Below, piece by piece: positions 33,501-44,300 of a DNA stretch of 64,000 nt. The stretch lies in the NCBI GenBank assembly GCA_947652115.1, contig OX393569.1:1493315-1557314 (forward strand), in the 5' to 3' direction. The DNA comes from Blastomussa wellsi. Taxonomy: Eukaryota; Cnidaria; Anthozoa; Scleractinia; Plerogyridae. A program made the position numbers and the translations under genes. How positions within the stretch are numbered: the first letter of the stretch is position 1; every line of letters begins with the position of its first letter. The notes below the pieces were generated by a model. It was not told where the DNA came from. It did not search any database and was given only the letters and a program-made list of their open reading frames with translations.

Positions 33501-36500
33501 CAATTGTACAAGGATGCAACTGTTTGGTGTTTTGACAATGCTTTAATAACAGATTATCCAACTGTCCTTCATAGAGTACAAATAACGCCCAAAATAAGTA
33601 CAAATATCGTGCTGTATTTGTACTCCAAAGAACTGGTTAGAAATTGGCCTGCACAGACAAAACAATTTGGCATGTTGACTAGTAAAATCTCTTATTAGAC
33701 ATTTTGTTGTGTAGTATTGCTGAGAAGTTTTACTCATGGTTTGTAGTGCGAGTCAAAAGACAGCACACAAAACTTAAAAAAAAAAACAATACTAAAATAT
33801 AGTTGAACAAAATTGGGGGTTCCGCTTATAGCCTAGTATTTCTACCAAAAAATATTTAAAACTTGTTCTGCAAGAGAATAAGCTTTATTTGTGATTTCCA
33901 CAATTTACTTGTCTATTATGCTCTTACGCCAATCTATCTTGAATTAGCTATCCCCCCTTGTAGCCAAGGGCTTACACACATGTCCTGCGAACGGACGTGT
34001 GTGCAACGACATGTGTCTAAGTAACCATTTTGATCAGACAAGGCAAAAGTGAGGCTGGACAACATATTACAGAATAGCTACCACATTTCCAACAACAAAC
34101 TGTCCCTGGTTTATGCTAATAACAATTATTGAAGTTGCTTGTGAAGTTTGACCAAAGGAAAACAACAACAATAACTTACAGATCCAGCTTTAGCATTGAC
34201 CACCTCTGTTCCTGCATTCTGAATACGATCAGTTAGCTTTTCGATCTCCTCATCAGTAAAGGAAACCTTTGGTGTAGTCTTGTAGATAAAAAAATCATAG
34301 AAAAACTGAACACTGGGCCACAATATTATTGGACAAGTAGATTTTCCTATGCCCAGAGCCCAGACAAGTCCAAAAATTAATCATATAATTTGGTTTTATC
34401 AACTTGGTTGATAACATAAATTGGCCACCGTAAAGAGATTCAAGAGCTGACGTTTCGAGCATTAGCCCTTCGTCGGAGCGAAATTACCGGTAATCAGCTG
34501 CACTGGTCTCTTCAATACTCTGACTTTTTTAGTTATGTAATGTGTCGCACCCACACGGGGTACTTGCAGTATACATGACTGGGGGGACGTATTTTTTGGA
34601 GTTGAAAATTTAGACGCTTGGTATTTTTGTGGGTCGAGAGATCTGTCACATATTTTTTAGGTCTTAAAAAATACGCATATTTTTTCAGGTCACATCTCTG
34701 AGCGAAATTTTTATTGCAATCGGTGGATCAGAAAAATATTCATTCGAATTTTCAGCAACATGCAAAATCATGCATAAGAAGAGTATGTTTGGTTGAAAAA
34801 ATCTGTATTGAGGTATTTAAGTCTTGTATTTTTTTGGTAGGAAATTTTGATGCCTGGTATGTTTTTGGGTCTAAAATTTCAGGCTCATGTAGTTTTTTGG
34901 GTTTGCATTTATGAAGCTCCGTCAGACGCCCCGTCATGTATAATGCAAATACCCCCACCTTGGGTTTGAACGGTAAGGTATGCTAACAACAGGCAATGAC
35001 CTACCTGCGATAGAAGAGGCAAAATAGTAACACCAGAATGTCCGCCAATTACAGGGACATTGACATTATCCACATTAAGACCCTGCAAAAAAACAAGAAA
35101 GGGAGACCATTCTGGCAAATATTCTAGCCAAGTTAAAAAGCAAGTATGAGGTAATGAGCCAAGGATGAGGCAGTCTGTAGACCTAAAATATTCTGCACAT
35201 GATGAAGTTTATTTGTTATTCTAATCAATAAGGTTTTATTTTTTGCTAAAATTGTCACCTTAAACATGGCAATCAAATTTATTATCAATACCGTTACACT
35301 TTTTTCATGGTCTTTTACCATAACAGGGCATACCTTTCGTAAGGTAAGTTACCGGTATATGTAAATCTGTAGAATATATACAAAAACTGAACCTGTTTTT
35401 CAAGAGGACTGCCAGTGCTATCCAGATAGAGAACCTAGGTTCTGGGGGAACTATCGGTGATACAGATTGTGAGCACACTGACACTAGCAGACAATGCCGT
35501 AAATTAATTTGACTGGTTTCGATTCTAGGCAGTTTTCTGCTCACCTCAGCTTCTGCAACAAATGTATTTGCTCTTACAATGTCTAGTGTGGTAACACCTA
35601 AGATTCTAAGAAAACAAACAAACAAACAAGAAAACAGCAATGACATTATTGCAGTGAAATATGAGCTATATAGCAAGTTTCAATTGATGTCATAATAGCA
35701 AAACCAAAGTAATTACTTTGGCCAGTCACAGAGGACGGAGACAATCCAGCGATCCAATCAAACTACATAGCCGAAACAAAGCGCGGGAAAACTTGCATGT
35801 GCCAGTCACGATTGCTTTTGGTTTTACTTCTGTTTAACAAAACAGTTTGCTAATTACTTTTGACACTCAATTGAAAACTGCTCTGATCTGTAAACTGTGT
35901 TTCATTTTACACATTTGCAAATTAATTTTTACATTGTGGGCTCGCCAAATGTGACATTAATAGAATGGTAAAGTGATGTCGTCACAAAAACTAAATTTAA
36001 TATGAAATTATGGGATTTACTGAGATATTCTGAAAGTACAGAGATAGGTCTCAGCTCTCTAGAAACCTCTGACTTCATTGGATCTTAATACTATGCAGCT
36101 CTATTGTTTTAGGGCTAGGGTCCATTGTTACTGTCGTTAGTTTATAATTTTTTTACTGTGGGACCTTGTAAAGTGCTGCGTACCACCCCAAAGTACATGA
36201 TGAAGAATGCCTACTTGCCAAAAATCAGCATCTTGTTTCAATTTGGGGGTGAGACATTAGCCATTTCATACTTCAGTGACTCCATACAAATTCTCATAAT
36301 TTTGTCTTTGTTCTAAACAGTTTAGAACAAAGACAAAATTACGCAAATTTGTATGGAGTCACTGAAGCATGAAAGGGCCAATGTCTCACCCAAAATTGAA
36401 ACAAGATGCTGATTATTAGCAAGTGGGCATTCTTCATCATGTACTTTTTCAAGATCTTAATGAATCCCATAACATTTCAAAATTTAAATACTTGTGACAT

Positions 36501-39500
36501 CACACTTTACCACTCTATTCAAGCTAAAACAAATTTCCCAAAACATTAATTAAAATTTTCACAGTTCTTGGAGCATTTGCATAAGCTGTGCAATCCTCTC
36601 ATTCGTCCTGCTGAGAGGAGTACACAAATTGATCTTGTGCGAAGCATTATCCTGAGATAGCTTTACTCATTTCACGTATTTACTATAATTGTTATGTAAC
36701 ATTTAACAAATAATAATAATCACTATTGGTGCAAATTAAGGTCAATATTATTTTGTTTGCTTAACTGTCCTAATGATGATGATGATGATGACGACGACAA
36801 CGATGATGACAACAATGATGACGATGACAATGATGACGACGATGATAATGACTAAGAACTGATACTGCGTAGACCATATGACATTACTGCAATCATTTCA
36901 ACACATCCCATACAGGCATGCAAAGATCGCCTACCGTGCTGGGTCATACACTCCAGCTTTCTTGAACACTTCACTTGCAATTGGGACAGTAGAATTCACC
37001 TGTAAACATAATAAACGAGAACAAACAATGTAGCTGAATAAATGGAGCTTTTTTCACTGTGATATGATACTTACGGGATTTGAGATAATACAAATGATGG
37101 CCTTGGGGCAAAACCTGCATGAAAAGAACAATATTGTAGAAGTACAAGATAGTAAGTTCATAAAAAGAAACTCATAAAAAATCTGAGTCCCAGATAGGAA
37201 TTTAACCCATGACCCTCTGTGATCTAGTCAAGATTCTCTTTGATTGCTCACTTGGAATGATAAATAAGTACAGGTTTATTTTATTTACTCTTAAGTGCCG
37301 CCCTCAATTAAGCATCAACCCCAAATAAATAAGCACTGCATGTGAGAGCAACATGTCACCCTTAAATAAGCATTGCATTTTAGTTGCGCTAAAATTGCAG
37401 TTAGTTGCAGTGTGAGCCCGACAGAATTACACTAAAAACACCTTAGTTTGTATTGGTTGTAAGAAATTCAACACACTTACTTGGCACAAGCCTCTGCAAG
37501 AGTTTGAACGATGGAAGCATTTGTATTGAAAAGGTCATCACGTGTCATTCCTGGACAATTAAAATAAATCAATTTTAACCACTGACAATTTTTTAACGAC
37601 AGTGGTTTGGTATGCCTTAAGTCCCATAATTTACAACAATATAATTTAGTAGTCAGAGATGATTGGTGTATGAAAACATTATATTTGACAAAGAAAAGCA
37701 CTTGTCTTCCTAAGTTGGTGGGGTACTGTGAATTTCTGGTCAAAACAATTTTTCTCTAGTATGAATTGTATTTGTCTTTGTTCAAAACTGAAATCCTGGG
37801 CAAAGAAAAATGCAAACAGATTAGTTTAAAATCATTTTCACCAGAAATTAACATTAGATCCAATGCAATTCTAATAGCTATTTGGGTAGCAGGGATGTTG
37901 CAATGGTGAAATAAATTCATCTCACCTGCTCATTGGTTAATGAGAGTATAGACCATGATAATGACGTAACCTGTCACGTAATATCATGCAAATTTCAGAA
38001 AACATAGAGAAATTGGCTCAGAGAACTACATTTCATCTAGCCGGAAACCTAATAGAGATGCCAATGGACTTCGATTACCTGTACTAGAATTTATAATCGT
38101 GGCAATAAACAGTACTATTTGAAGTGCACAACTGGGCGAAACAATTCCTACCTATGGTCTATTAAAGGACACGCACTGACGATGTCAAGCTTTTTATAGT
38201 TTGTTTCTTTACTATGTAAACCAAATAGATTCCATGTTGTTGTGTGTCTGTTCAGTAACTGATCATAGAAAACATCAAAATGTGGCAAAAACATATCGCC
38301 TCATCAGCTCATGTGCCACTTTTTTGTTCTTACCACATTTTAATGTCAACAGTGATCTATTACTTAATGAACAGATACATGGCAACATGAAATCTACTTG
38401 TTAAATAGACCACAGACAACTTTATGCCTTAAAATGTCCAAAACTTTGCAGTGAAACTAATCAAAAAATGGTTCATGTTTCCACCTGAGTTCTGCAGATT
38501 TTATGGCATCATTTCTACGGTAAATAGCAGGGTAGATTATAGATAATCATGGTTGATTTGATAAGAAATAGTTACATTCAAGTTCTCAGTTTCAATGGGG
38601 TGGTAGTTGATTTTGCTTGCAAGCCTCATCAAAGAGAATCCCATAGAAATTTAGGAGTGTAAGCAAAACAACCCTGGTGAAAATCTTCTAAGGATCTTAC
38701 AGAATCTTACAAGATCCTTAAGGATCTGTCAATGATCCTCAAAGATAAGGATCTTTTAAGGATCCTTTAAAGATCTTTGAAAGATATTAAAAGATTTTAA
38801 TGGAAAGATCGCTCGAGGTCCCTGCAAGGATTCTTAAAGTTCCTGCAAAGATCCTTCAGATTCTGCCAAGATCCTCCAGGATCAGCTAGGATCTTGAAGG
38901 ATCGTCATGGATCTTTGCAGGGACCTCAAGGATCATTGCAGGGACTTGAAAGATCTTCACAAGATCCTACAAGATCTTTGAGGATATGGATGAAGATCCT
39001 AAAGGACTGTACCTGGCTTTCTGGGGACTCCAGCTGGGATAACAACAGCTGCACAGTCTTCTAATGCACCCTGCAGGTCATCGGGACCCTGATGGCTTGT
39101 CACCTTTTAATTAAATAGAACATCCATGAGGCCACTAATTAGAACACCAAGTGATTCAAAATAAAGCACTTGTGTTTTGTATAGATTCTATTTAACAATT
39201 AGACTATGAGCCTGAGTTTTCTATGAGCGAATAGTCAATGACGCGCAGCCAAATTGACTATTGACTCATAGAAAAAAGGGTGAGTAGTCTAACTGTTTTA
39301 GTAGAAACTCAAAAGAAAGTTGCATTCCAAAAGCTACCATTTATGTATTTTTAAGCCAAAAATCCAGAAAAATCTTGCCTTCAAAAAGCAACGTGCACAC
39401 AATCGATTTCTATCGGAGAATAGAAAACAGTCGGAGAACCAATCAGATTCAAGTATTTCCAATAGAACACAGCTGAGTTTCTACTAAAAATAAAATTAAT

Positions 39501-41285
39501 ATATATCACTTCTTTAGTTTTGTAAATAGTGTTTGGCCACAATGTGTGGTTCTAAGAAAAATTCTTTACCCTCCACTGGGAGACCAAAGACTTACTTTGG
39601 CTGGCGTGCAGATGTGGCTGATATCAGCTACAACACCTTAAACATTAAAGATAAAATGTCTGGTGTTAAGTACTCATACTCATACTCAATTTTACTTGGA
39701 CAAGTCCGTCCAAGGGGGAAAGGTGTAGCGAGGTTATCCCTATGTGAAAAGGCCAGACCACAACACCGGGAACCTCGTTCCCTACTCTTTGCGAGAAGTG
39801 CGTGGGTTCTTTAACGTGCCCTGCTTACCGTAACACTGAAGATACAGGAGACGGGACCTAGGTTTTTTCGTCCTTATCCGAGAAGACTAGAAGGTCTAAC
39901 CATTTGCAGATGTCATAGCAAAGGCAGCACCCTCTCCTCAGTTTCAGGACTAACTGATATGGACACCAGAGGGACGGGTAAGAGTGTCTATATACAACAA
40001 CAACGTTTATTATATCGAATACTAATTACAGTAATAAGTTTGTCCACCCAAATTTAGCAAGGCTAATCAAGTTGGGTGGAGCAAAGATAAAATAGTTAAT
40101 TAATATATTTACAATGACAAAGATTACAAAAACAGAGGAAAATAATAGTGGTAAGGAATTCATTAAATGAATTAATTTAACTAAGAATATCCTTTAATTT
40201 TTAAAACCAATATCATTTGGCAAAATGCTTCATTCTATGAATAATTTCACAGGTTTCTAGATAAGAGTCTTCAGAATTTAATATATAGAAAAGTAGACTT
40301 GTTATTTTCCTAGTATTATGAGTTATATTATAGTTTAAATATGAATTTTGTTTGCTTAAATCAGCCCATGTGAACAGACCATAATAGCGAGGTGACAGTA
40401 TCGTATAGATGACTATAAGAGGCTTCACTGTTATAGAGGGCTGCAAACAACAGTTTGACATCAGACAATGGATGACCCAAAAATTTGCCAATTCATGTCC
40501 GATGAAATCCAAACTGTAGTCAGACAGGATGTCGAGTCAACTTTTTAGCTCTGCACATAGTATACAGTCCAATTGCAATTATCCATTTTCTGCTGTTTTC
40601 TGCACATCCCCACCTAATCTGTAAGAAAATATTTTTCCCTTGGAGTGGGCAAGTCCTGGTACACTAGCTAATGTTAGGAAAAATTTTGCATTGTGAGCTT
40701 TGATCAATCTTGCCATCCAGAGGACCGTTCCAAATGTCAAAATGCATACCCTGGTAGAGCTTCACAAATTCGGGCCTTTCCAGTTAATTCCCCCTGGGTT
40801 GAACGCACCCTCCCCCCCTCTCACATCCTGGGGCAAACCATCAATAGGTGCATTATACACAGATCTTTGCTAAGGTGGCCTGCATTTATTTAAGAATAAA
40901 GGCTAGGTTTGATTTATATTGGTTAATTTTATTCCAGTACATAACAATCCAAACGCCGGAGGCATTTTTGCCCAATACCTGGTGTGTTGACTATATCGTA
41001 CAAAGCCAGATGGCTAATAGAAGGATGCTGTTTCATTAGCAGCGACATCGGCTGACCAATTCCTCCAGCAGCACCGAGAACAGCAACTTTCTGTTGGTTC
41101 TACACGTACAAATCATAAAACTTTAAAAAAGTAAGTTATATATTAGAAGTATATTTAAGTACACGCGCACTGCAGTACCGACTTGGAAAATCCGCCGAAC
41201 AGCGAAGTATTACCTTAGCAGCCACAGAAAAACTCCTTATAGCTTTACTGGTTCCCTGTAAACGAAATACGGTTCTTGAAAACAT
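30598..41285 (-). CDS. MDH2: Mitochondrial malate dehydrogenase, complete 14-exon gene
   Basis: MDH2 interconverts malate and oxaloacetate with NAD in the TCA cycle and malate-aspartate shuttle, in the mitochondrial matrix. Exons: 41214-41285, 40979-41099, 39596-39636, 39013-39103, 37481-37550, 37075-37114, 36935-36999, 35545-35605, 35005-35082, 34180-34278, 33412-33462, 32149-32250, 31530-31598, 30598-30657. All have GT-AG ends and consistent phase (1020 nt, 339 aa; human 338). Exon 1 encodes a targeting peptide, [20 protein letters not shown]. The NAD-binding loop GAAGGIGQ is at 33-40. Substrate arginines lie in [14 protein letters not shown] (R106, R112) and LDIVR (R178), with catalytic D175 and H202 (GGHSG). 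ISNPVNST is at about 142-149. All key residues are intact, so the enzyme should be active. Confidence 0.97.
30807..30922. mobile_element. Palindromic foldback element
   Basis: AACAATTATTCCATTCGCCC with TTGGATATGAAGTGATAA in one arm is mirrored in the other around GAGCGCGTAGCGCGA. It is the same family as the palindrome at 10324-10438. It lies in the last intron of MDH2. Confidence 0.8.
31020..31054. repeat. Perfect short hairpin
   Basis: AAAACTCCGACTATTGGCTC is followed by its inverse, ATAGTCGGAGTTTT. A 14-bp stem with a short loop in the last MDH2 intron, likely part of a MITE. Confidence 0.7.
31118..31335. repeat. Dispersed repeat with CAAAG-ATTGG words, copy 1
   Basis: AATTGCTTTGG, TTGATTGG and GGATTGTCTCCGTCCT words recur in inverse orientation at 35696-35835. 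Both copies lie in MDH2 introns. The near-palindromic CCAAAGTAATTGCTTTGG sits at one end. Confidence 0.65.
31599..31775 (-). repeat. Long pyrimidine tract before an MDH2 acceptor
   Basis: The plus strand is almost pure A/G for about 170 bases, so the minus (transcribed) strand is a very long C/T-rich tract ending at the exon 13 acceptor (31599). Normal polypyrimidine tracts are 15-40 bases. Confidence 0.7.
35696..35835. repeat. Dispersed repeat, inverted copy 2
   Basis: CCAAAGTAATTACTTTGG and AGGACGGAGACAATCC match 31118-31335 in the opposite orientation. It lies in intron 7 of MDH2. Confidence 0.65.
35957..36526. mobile_element. Large foldback element, about 570 bp
   Basis: The two halves mirror each other around 36318. 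Inner arms are close to perfect (TTTAGAACAAAGACAAAATT, TGGAGTCACTGAAG, AAACAAGATGCTGAT and ATGATGAAGAATGCC words on both sides). Outer arms share AGAATGGTAAAGTG and TTATGGGATT words. No coding frame or transposase is visible. It lies in intron 7 of MDH2. Confidence 0.8.
36771..36852 (+). repeat. GAT/GAC microsatellite
   Basis: Imperfect trinucleotide run of GAT, GAC and AAT units over about 80 bp, in intron 7 of MDH2. Confidence 0.9.
38205..38400. repeat. Dispersed repeat, copy 2
   Basis: Same family and orientation as 16470-16680 (AGATTCCATGTTGTTGTGTG, TCTGTTCAGTAA, AAAATGTGG). It lies in intron 4 of MDH2. Confidence 0.65.
38686..39008. repeat. GATC-rich degenerate palindromic array
   Basis: Over about 320 bp the motifs AAGGATCTT, AAGATCCT and AGGATC recur roughly every 10-20 bases in both orientations, giving some two dozen GATC sites. 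The array ends only a few bases from the MDH2 exon 4 donor at 39012. No open frame fits it. Confidence 0.85.
39668..39985. repeat. Dispersed repeat, long copy
   Basis: It contains CATACTCAATTTTACTTGGA, GGAACCTCGTTCCC, TTCTTTAACGTGCCCTGC and GGAGACGGGACCTAGG. Its first third matches 27970-28085. The family is probably a SINE- or LINE-tail-like repeat, but I cannot classify it. It lies in intron 2 of MDH2. Confidence 0.6.
40000..40190 (-). mobile_element. Possible LINE 3' tail
   Basis: On the minus strand the segment ends in AATAAACGTTGTTGTTG, a short tandem tail typical of CR1-like 3' ends. A 99-codon minus frame at 40213-40512 lies just upstream and might be a decayed ORF2 C-terminus, but I cannot match it to a motif. 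Confidence 0.35.
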
Positions 41286-41605
41286 CTTGAAAGCTGAAGG
41301 AAATAATATTTGTAGTTCTTCCCCAGTAATAAAAGCGCCGAGAGCTGAGAACGAGGTGTGCGCATGCCCTAGCGTTCAGGCCCGCGCATTTTTCTTTCCA
41401 TTCAAGGAGCCCGGGAAATTCCGAGAAATTCTTGGGCGCTTTCCATTCGACCAAAAATTCCGGAAATTCCGGGTGGGGGAGCGAATGGAACAGACATTTT
41501 CCAGAATTTCATTCCTAAATTTTGGGTGTACCTCGCGAGGTTGGCCTAAAATTCCGGAAAATTCCGTTCCATTCGGCCATTCCTGCTCGGGCCAGTTTCT
41601 CCGAG

Positions 41606-41795
41606 CCAGAATTGCAGACTGGACTCTGGCGCAAAACGTGAGGCACGAAGGGGTAGGGGGCGGGGAGCAAAAAAATAGATTTTTTTCTTTCACTCGCTCC
41701 CCACCCCCCACCCCCTGGCACTTCACTCTGTGTTTTTTGCTCTCGCGCTTTCTTTTGCGTTGAAAGAGCGGCTGTGAATAGTCTATGAGAAACCC
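41606..41795. mobile_element. Non-autonomous relative of the RecQ transposon
   Basis: GGCGCAAAACGTGAGGCACG, AAGGGGTAGGGGG, TTCTTTTGCGTTGAAAG and the right end TGTGAATAGTCTA match the subterminal and terminal parts of 22408-23660. The helicase-bearing interior is missing. The left inverted repeat is damaged. Confidence 0.7.
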
Positions 41796-42179
41796 TCTGG
41801 TACTCGGGGTAAAAGCGCAGCTAGCTAGATCGCCTATCAAGAATTTTGTCGCTTTGGCGCTGTCAAACCACCTAATTCAAATGAAGATGCAGAGATAACA
41901 GACGGTCTCTGATTGGGTGAGTCTCTGAATTTGGCGTGAAATAGCTCTTGAAAATGGAACTAAAGCTGTGATATATTGGCTAATATTGGGAAAGGAATGT
42001 GGTTTGGTTGTTAGCAGCCGTTACTTTGGGGGAGCGTTGCGTGACATCCAAAAAATGGCTGCGAAGGAAACTGGGGAAATTCGGGGTCTTCCTCTTGCAT
42101 GACGAACAAACAAAAGATCTGTATGCAGTGCATTGGAGGCTAGAGTTCAGAGCACCTGTGAACAGGCTCCTCAGGGTCA

Positions 42180-42516
42180 TATGAGCCCGGTGTACCGGGC
42201 TGGTTTCCGAGATGTCGGCATATGAAAGAGCGGGCTGGCTCGGTTGCCGAGATCTTGGTTTGTCCAAGCGGGATCTTGGTAAGCGCTTATTTTGCCATAT
42301 GAACACAGACTCGTACCCAGTCGCTCCTGAGGTGATTGACTAGAGCGCATTGCATTGTGGAAAGGCTGGACAAAAATCGCAGAGCCGTCCCTACTTTTTT
42401 GCGACCTTCTCAGCCTGCCCTGCAACCTTCGCCATGTCATCATTCCCCCAGTCTTTTATCGCATTAAAGCAAAAAAGTGGGGACTGGGAACGAGTCTGAT
42501 ATGAACACTTGGGAGG

Positions 42517-42549
<33 letters not shown>

Positions 42550-42905
42550 ATCAGTGGTTTGATCAACTGGGTTAATGATGTGAATTGGCCACTGTAAAGA
42601 GATTCGAGAGCTGACGTTTCGAGCGTTAGCCCTTCGTCAGAGCGACAAAACACTGCAGCCTGGTTACCGGGAGGCACTGATAATACAATGCATTTTCGTG
42701 GTAGAATGTCCGGACATTTCCAAGATTACTTATCTTTTCTTTGTAAATGAAGCTCGGAAATTTTCTCCAGGCCTGTTCGTTAGATTTCAAGCCTGAATGT
42801 TCTCGTCACCAATTTTTTGAAATTTCGGAAAGCGGGCTGAAAGTTGCCATATGAACACAAACCAATTTTATCTCGGTAACCGAGCCAGCCCGAGAGACAA
42901 CTTGT
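42180..42905. mobile_element. Foldback element with GGCTGGCTCGGT arms
   Basis: GGGCTGGCTCGGTTGCCGAG with TTGCCATATGAACACA on the left is mirrored on the right. A Penelope-like tail fragment (42556-42640) lies inside, suggesting nesting. Confidence 0.6.
42556..42640 (+). mobile_element. Penelope-like tail fragment (3 copies in window)
   Basis: GTAAAGAGATTCGAGAGCTG, ACGTTTCGAGCGTTAGCCC and TTCGTCAGAGCGA recur here, at 34425-34485 and in shorter form at 43190-43250. The family assignment to Penelope-like elements is from memory and tentative. Confidence 0.45.
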
Positions 42906-42962
42906 CTCTCTTTCTCTTCTAGGGGTAGATAAATTATCTCTCGAAATAACGCTATAAACGGT

Positions 42963-43095
42963 GGGTAGGTAGGTATACTTTATTTAATTCAAAGAAACAC
43001 GCTAGCCCCAACAACACTCAGCTGGTTTCCATGGAGGGCGTGTTTGTACAGACATAAAAAGAGACTAAGAACTCATTTAACATTTCGTGTGAACG
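42963..43095 (-). mobile_element. Possible retroelement 3' tail
   Basis: The minus strand ends in AATAAAGTATACCTACCTAC, a polyadenylation-like word plus short tandem tail of the kind that closes CR1-type LINEs. No coding part is retained. Confidence 0.35.
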
Positions 43096-43309
43096 TTTAT
43101 TGAACATGTAGGATAAATTAGTATCACAGACACAGACATCGGGCCGGGTGGTCCGCCTGTGCCTTAGATATAATTTGGTTTTATCAACTGGGTTGATAAT
43201 GTCAATTGGCCACCGTAAAGAGATTCAAGTGCTGACGTTTCGCCCTTAGATAGCTCGTCCCGCATTTCACACCTTTTGTTTTTTTTTTCCCACTGGACAG
43301 CTTGTTCGC

Positions 43310-43559
43310 CAATCTCGTCCCCAGAGCCCGCTTATCTTTTGGTCAGCACCAAGAACACGTGCTCCAGCCAGGACCGATCTCGGAAGTCTGCATTTCACGG
43401 ACTTCAAGCCATTCTGCGCAAACTCAGAACTTTTTCGCTTAATCTGATTGGCCGAGAATCAAAACAATGCACCATGTGCATGCTCCAAAAAACGGTCCTG
43501 GCCAGAGCCCGTGTTGTTGGTGCTGACCATAAGATAAGCGGGGTCTGGGGACGAGATTG
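43310..43559. mobile_element. MULE-like MITE with perfect 9-bp TSD
   Basis: Terminal inverted repeats of about 60 bp begin CAATCTCGTCCCCAGA on both ends and continue through TTATCTTTTGGTCAGCACCA. CTTGTTCGC flanks directly on both sides (43301-43309 and 43560-43568). Long inverted repeats with a 9-bp duplication are typical of Mutator-like elements. It is 250 bp and non-coding. Confidence 0.85.
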
Positions 43560-44024
43560 CTTGTTCGCAGGCTAAGAACGAACGTTAAGCCACCACACCT
43601 CCCACACGGGTATTTCCTGTGAGAGACGCTGGTCGGCCTCTCACTAAAAAAAGCTTGGAACTTAAAAGGAAGCGAAGTAGAGGAACGACCACTCAAGGCT
43701 AAGATTTATATGAATTTTAATATTTGTGCAAGATGAATGACTTATTTGTTTAAACGTGGAAAACACACAATTGTCCTTGAACAAGGAAAACTCAGAGGGA
43801 CTAAGTAACACAGCATGTTAATGACTGAATTATCACTGAATGCATAAGGCTGATCAATTATGTTTCCAAGGCACAACAAAGTACCCAAAAACTTTTATCA
43901 AAAAGTAAGTAAATTGGAGCAAAAAGTTGGCTCATTCGATCTCGGCGAAAGAACTTGAGAAACACACCTTTGACGTAAAACAAGGAACAAACCAGATAAT
44001 TCAAAAGAACCTTGAAATAATATT

Positions 44025-44165
44025 GCTGGTTTGCAACCAATCCCAAGAGACTCAAATGACAATGAGCGTGGCGGCCATGTTGGATGACCAAACAAAAGAG
44101 GCTAATCAGAAATCTTTTGTTTCTGTCATCCAACATGGCGTCGATGACGTCACTTGCAAACCAAG
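44025..44165. mobile_element. Palindromic MITE
   Basis: GGCCATGTTGGATGACCAAA with CAAAAGA is mirrored by TCTTTTGTTTCTGTCATCCA and ACATGG. Outer ends GGTTTGCAA and TTGCAAACC also pair. It is in the STYXL1 3' flank. Confidence 0.75.
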
Positions 44166-44300
44166 AATAGAACAGAAAAACAATAGCTCAAAAACAAAGA
44201 AAAAAGCCACAGGTTCTTAGTTGAGGTAAACCTAAAAAGTTTGAATCTGTTAAATATTAAATAGTCTGTAGAGAGCGTATTTTCAATTTTACATGGTTTG

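Larger units (their letters stand above)
41286..44300. other. MDH2-STYXL1 intergenic region
   Basis: It holds the MDH2 promoter and leader on the left and the STYXL1 3' UTR on the right. Most of the rest is a stack of repeats listed separately. About 41385-41605 carries repeated ATTCCGGAAATTCCG-like words, probably another MITE. No additional gene is visible. Confidence 0.6.

Noticed and set aside
36771..36852. Regular short units that might suggest a CRISPR-like array
   Set aside because: It is a trinucleotide microsatellite without spacers, in a eukaryotic intron.
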